A stretch of 64,000 bases of DNA from Pantoea cypripedii (GTDB taxonomy: Bacteria; Pseudomonadota; Gammaproteobacteria; Enterobacterales; Enterobacteriaceae). The stretch's first letter is position 1. Every line of letters begins with the position of its first letter. Made by a program: the position numbers and the translations under genes. This document shows, piece by piece, positions 61,978-64,000 of the stretch. The DNA lies in NCBI RefSeq assembly GCF_011395035.1, contig NZ_CP024769.1, forward strand, positions 609,351-673,350, written 5' to 3'. The notes under the pieces are model-generated. The model was not told where the DNA came from and searched no databases. It was given only the letters and a program-made list of their open reading frames with translations.

Positions 61978-62009
61978 CCTATATATAAACCATATACGTT
62001 TCATATAGG
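61978..62009. promoter_or_regulatory. Inverted repeat before the ParD-like gene
   Basis: CCTATAT and ATATAGG arms enclose CATATA-type half-sites immediately before the ParD-like start. Antitoxins of this class usually repress their own promoter through such repeats. Confidence 0.45.
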
Positions 62010-62016
62010 CCATGTG

Positions 62017-62259
62017 ATGGGTATCGTAAAAATCTCCGATCTGATGCACGAGAATCTGCGCGTAGCGAGTACGGCGTTAAGCCGCTCGATCAACGCCCAG
62101 GCGGAGCATTGGATGAAAATCGGCATGCTGGCTGAACTCTATCCGCAGCTCAGTCATCAGGAACTGACCCGCCTGCTGATGCGGGTGGAAATCGACGGCG
62201 GCTCCGATCTGGCTAAGCTACTTAACACCTCTTTATTGACCCCGCAGGGAACCGCGTAA
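62017..62259 (+). CDS. ParD-like antitoxin-family protein
   Basis: 80-residue protein of the ParD-like family (MGIVKISDLMHENLRVASTALSRSINAQAEHWMKIGML), resembling ribbon-helix-helix antitoxins. There is no ParE toxin; instead the stop codon overlaps the ATG of a methionine aminopeptidase gene (TAATG). This ParD-like/Map pairing recurs in related bacteria to my knowledge, so it probably regulates or stabilises the aminopeptidase. A GTG three bases upstream is an alternative start. Confidence 0.82.
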   Translation: MGIVKISDLMHENLRVASTALSRSINAQAEHWMKIGMLAELYPQLSHQELTRLLMRVEIDGGSDLAKLLNTSLLTPQGTA

Positions 62260-63044
62260 TGAGCAACATCAAACTGCATTCACCACAGGAAATTGAACTG
62301 GCACGTGCCGCCGGTCATGACGCCGCCAAAGTGCTGGCAATGATCACCCCGTATGTAAAACCGGGCGTGACCACCGACGAACTGGATCGCATCTGCCACG
62401 ATTTTATCGTTAACGAGTTAAAAGTGATTCCGGCCAACATCGGCTATCACGGGTATACCCGCACCACCTGTACTTCCGTCAATCATGTGGTGTGCCACGG
62501 CATTCCCGGCGAGAAGAAGTTGAAAGACGGCGATATCGTGAATATCGACGTGGCTATCATCAAAGATGGCTGGTATGGCGACACCAGCCGTATGTATTTC
62601 GTTGGTACGCCGTCAGTGCGCGCCAAACGTTTGGTAGAGATTACCTACGAATCGATGGTGGCGGGCATACGCGTAGTGAAACCGGGCGCTACGCTGGGTG
62701 ATATTGGCGCGGCGATCCAGCAGATTGCGGAAAAAGCCGGGTTCTCCGTAGTACGTGAATATTGCGGTCATGGTGTCGGCGAAATTTATCATGGCGAACC
62801 GCAGGTGCTGCATTACGGCACCCCGGGCACCGGTCTGGCGCTGGAAGCAGGCATGATTTTCACCATCGAACCGATGATCAACGCCGGTAAAGCGGGCACC
62901 AGCGTGCTTTCCGATGGCTGGACCGTGGTGACAAAAGATCGCTCGCTGTCAGCGCAGTGGGAGCACACCGTGGCGGTGACGGAAACCGGGTTTGACCTGC
63001 TGACGCCATGGCCGGACGGTACCGGTGAATATCAGGCCATCTGA
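62259..63044 (+). CDS. Type I methionine aminopeptidase (second copy)
   Basis: 261-residue enzyme that removes the initiator methionine from nascent proteins. All five metal ligands are present: D and D in NIDVAIIKDGWYGDTSRM, H in CGHGVGEIYH, E in TIEPMIN and E in QWEHTVAV; the substrate histidine is in YHGYT. The housekeeping map gene normally sits beside rpsB, so this copy, coupled to a ParD-like gene, is an accessory paralogue. The sequence is complete and looks active. Confidence 0.9.
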   Translation: MSNIKLHSPQEIELARAAGHDAAKVLAMITPYVKPGVTTDELDRICHDFIVNELKVIPANIGYHGYTRTTCTSVNHVVCHGIPGEKKLKDGDIVNIDVAIIKDGWYGDTSRMYFVGTPSVRAKRLVEITYESMVAGIRVVKPGATLGDIGAAIQQIAEKAGFSVVREYCGHGVGEIYHGEPQVLHYGTPGTGLALEAGMIFTIEPMINAGKAGTSVLSDGWTVVTKDRSLSAQWEHTVAVTETGFDLLTPWPDGTGEYQAI

Positions 63045-63120
63045 CCTGGCTGACGATGGCGCTTTCTCTGCCAGTGATGTAGGGTAGCGCCATCATTTAT
63101 TTCAGAGTCAGGATGTTAGC

Positions 63121-63663
63121 GTGAAAAGTGAAAGCGCGATTTTTGCCGGTGGCTGCTTCTGGTGCACCGAGGCGATTTTTCAGTCCATCGATGGTGTCAT
63201 CTCAGTTGAAAGCGGTTATATCGGCGGCCATGTGGCCTCTCCGACCTATGACCAGGTGTATAGCGACACCACCGGCCATGCTGAAGCAGTCAGAATCGTG
63301 TTTGACGCCGATATCGTCAGCTACGATGACCTGCTGGATATCCATTTCGCGACTCATGATCCGAGCCAGCCGAATATCAAAGATGGCGTTGAGCGTTCTC
63401 GCTATCGCTCAGCGCTGTTCCCAACCTCAGAAGCACAGCGTACTGCTGCTGAACAGGGTATCGCGCGCACTGAGGCAGAAATCGGTAAGCCTCTGGTGAC
63501 CACGCTTGAACCGCTGAGCGAATGGTATCCAGCCGAAGATTACCATCAGAACTTCTGGGAAAAAGAGGGCCAGGAAAATGCCTTCTGCATGATGAATATC
63601 CCCGCCAAACTGCAAAAACTGCGTAATAAATTCCCGAAGCAGGCAAAAGAAAACCCGATCTGA
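63121..63663 (+). CDS. msrA: Peptide-methionine (S)-S-oxide reductase
   Basis: 180-residue MsrA that repairs oxidised methionine. The catalytic cysteine is C12 in GGCFWCTEAIF. Conserved EAVRIVFD, FATHDPSQPN and ISY-type segments follow. GTG start with AGGA about ten bases upstream. A short gap separates it from the aminopeptidase gene, so the two methionine-linked genes may share a transcript. Confidence 0.9.
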   Translation: MKSESAIFAGGCFWCTEAIFQSIDGVISVESGYIGGHVASPTYDQVYSDTTGHAEAVRIVFDADIVSYDDLLDIHFATHDPSQPNIKDGVERSRYRSALFPTSEAQRTAAEQGIARTEAEIGKPLVTTLEPLSEWYPAEDYHQNFWEKEGQENAFCMMNIPAKLQKLRNKFPKQAKENPI

Positions 63664-63670
63664 CTTATCG

Positions 63671-63692
63671 CACGGAGTTTACCGGCTCCGTG
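63671..63692 (+). terminator. Hairpin after msrA
   Basis: CACGGAG-TTTACCGG-CTCCGTG forms a 7-bp stem eight bases after the msrA stop. No clear U-tract. Confidence 0.5.
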
Positions 63693-63698
63693 CTCAAC

Positions 63699-63721
63699 AT
63701 TGCGCGATAAATCGCGCCGCT
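63699..63721. repeat. Half of palindromic repeat (type A), interrupted by IS element
   Basis: The bases here match the right arm of the copy at 3550-3621 exactly, up to the CT dinucleotide at 63720-63721. In copy 1 the next bases are ACGAAA; here they are TGTATG, the start of the mobile element. Only this arm is visible; the other side of the insertion is beyond the window. Confidence 0.8.
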
Positions 63722-63738
63722 TGTATGTTTGGAGGGTC

Positions 63739-63906
63739 AGATTATGATTTCTCTGAAATCTGAACTGATAACCGGGAAGCCGCGCGCCGCTGGAAGCAGC
63801 TATCACAGTGACTTCGTCTGTAGAGTGGCTCCCGCCTCCTTGTCCAGGCCGAAGAGTACCAGGAAGCTTTCTCTCGCGAGACTGACTTCGCATCACAAGG
63901 CAGGCT
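63739..63906 (+). ncRNA. Predicted bridge RNA of the IS110-family element
   Basis: Three stems in order. First, a 5' hairpin GATTTC-TCT-GAAATC (63746-63760). Second, a stem CGGGAAGCC (63773-63781) with GGCTCCCG (63827-63834) enclosing a loop that contains CGCGCCGCT (63783-63791), identical to the target flank and core at 63713-63721, and GTAG (63820-63823), complementary to CTAC of an intact repeat. Third, a stem GCCTCCTTGT (63834-63843) with ACAAGG-C-AGGC (63895-63905), in which ACAAG is complementary to the element's left end CTTGT. This is the target-loop/donor-loop plan of IS621 bridge RNA (about 177 nt). Confidence 0.7.
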
Positions 63907-63974
63907 GAACAATCTCTGATGACGAGGTCGGGAACCGGTTAACACTATACGCCATTTTGTTTTCCGGAGGCCAT

Positions 63975-64000
63975 ATGACCTGTTTTGTGGGAATTGATAT
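63975..64000 (+). CDS. IS110-family transposase (partial, N terminus only)
   Basis: Only nine codons are in the window: MTCFVGID(I). The VGIDI start is typical of IS110-family DEDD recombinases (RuvC-like strand 1 with the first catalytic aspartate), and CGGAGG lies four bases before the ATG. The identification leans on this motif plus the adjacent bridge RNA and end structure. Confidence 0.6.

Larger units (their letters stand above)
63722..64000 (+). mobile_element. IS110-family insertion sequence, left end (partial)
   Basis: Begins after the CT core at 63720-63721 with TGTATG, has about 250 non-coding bases containing a predicted bridge RNA, then a transposase start at 63975. CT core, left end reading CTTGTAT, long left-end leader and target in an extragenic palindrome all match the IS110 group, for which IS621 is the studied example. 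The right end is outside the window. Confidence 0.75.

Noticed and set aside
63546..63945. Minus-strand frames across the msrA end and the IS leader
   Set aside because: They overlap msrA and the structured bridge-RNA region; translations resemble no protein and are Ser/Arg-rich.

Overview
The window looks like the chromosome of a plant- or soil-associated member of the Enterobacterales, most likely Erwiniaceae (Pantoea-like). The reasons are clear enterobacterial orthologues (ybaA, bdcA, yciG, the complete mdcABCDEFGH-mdcR set), moderately high GC, and many catabolic and transport genes for plant-derived compounds. The genus is an inference. No rRNA, tRNA or CRISPR array was seen.

Bases 1-21,250 are a catabolic region. 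A sugar symporter/GH31 glycosidase pair (yicJ/yicI type) comes first. A gallate pathway is split in two: galB-galC-galD plus a DUF1932 oxidoreductase on the minus strand, divergent from a LysR regulator with two DNA-binding domains, and the transporter and ring-cleavage dioxygenase (galT-galA) about 9 kb away. Between the halves sit a three-subunit membrane dehydrogenase (Tat-exported subunit, GMC flavoprotein, triheme cytochrome c) and a complete blcR-blcABC operon for gamma-butyrolactone/acyl-homoserine-lactone degradation like that of Agrobacterium, with two palindromic operators. A second MFS transporter closes the region.

Bases 21,490-37,400 hold genes of mixed or unknown role: a 708-residue secreted cysteine-repeat protein with a small Cys-rich partner, an AI-2E-family permease, a P-type cation ATPase, a 35-residue membrane microprotein, an RND efflux pair with a membrane acyltransferase, ybaA, an orphan HigA antitoxin, and a large lipoprotein. 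Bases 37,600-46,900 are an LtrA-like membrane protein and the malonate decarboxylase operon. Bases 47,300-50,800 hold a MerR-like regulator and a nucleobase deaminase/permease pair with its LysR regulator.

Bases 50,800-58,000 are an AT-richer island with a chaperone-usher fimbrial operon behind a LuxR-type regulator: pilin, chaperone, usher, adhesin and a second chaperone. After yciG comes a 650-base stretch with two candidate small RNAs. The window then has a two-domain carboxymuconolactone decarboxylase-like gene with a LysR regulator, bdcA, a ParD-like/methionine aminopeptidase pair and msrA.

The last 280 bases are the left end of an IS110-family element. It is inserted in a dispersed palindromic repeat that occurs elsewhere in the window. 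Its non-coding leader can be folded by eye into a bridge RNA whose target-guide segments match the disrupted repeat and whose donor-guide segment matches the element's own left end. This is the most striking observation in the window.
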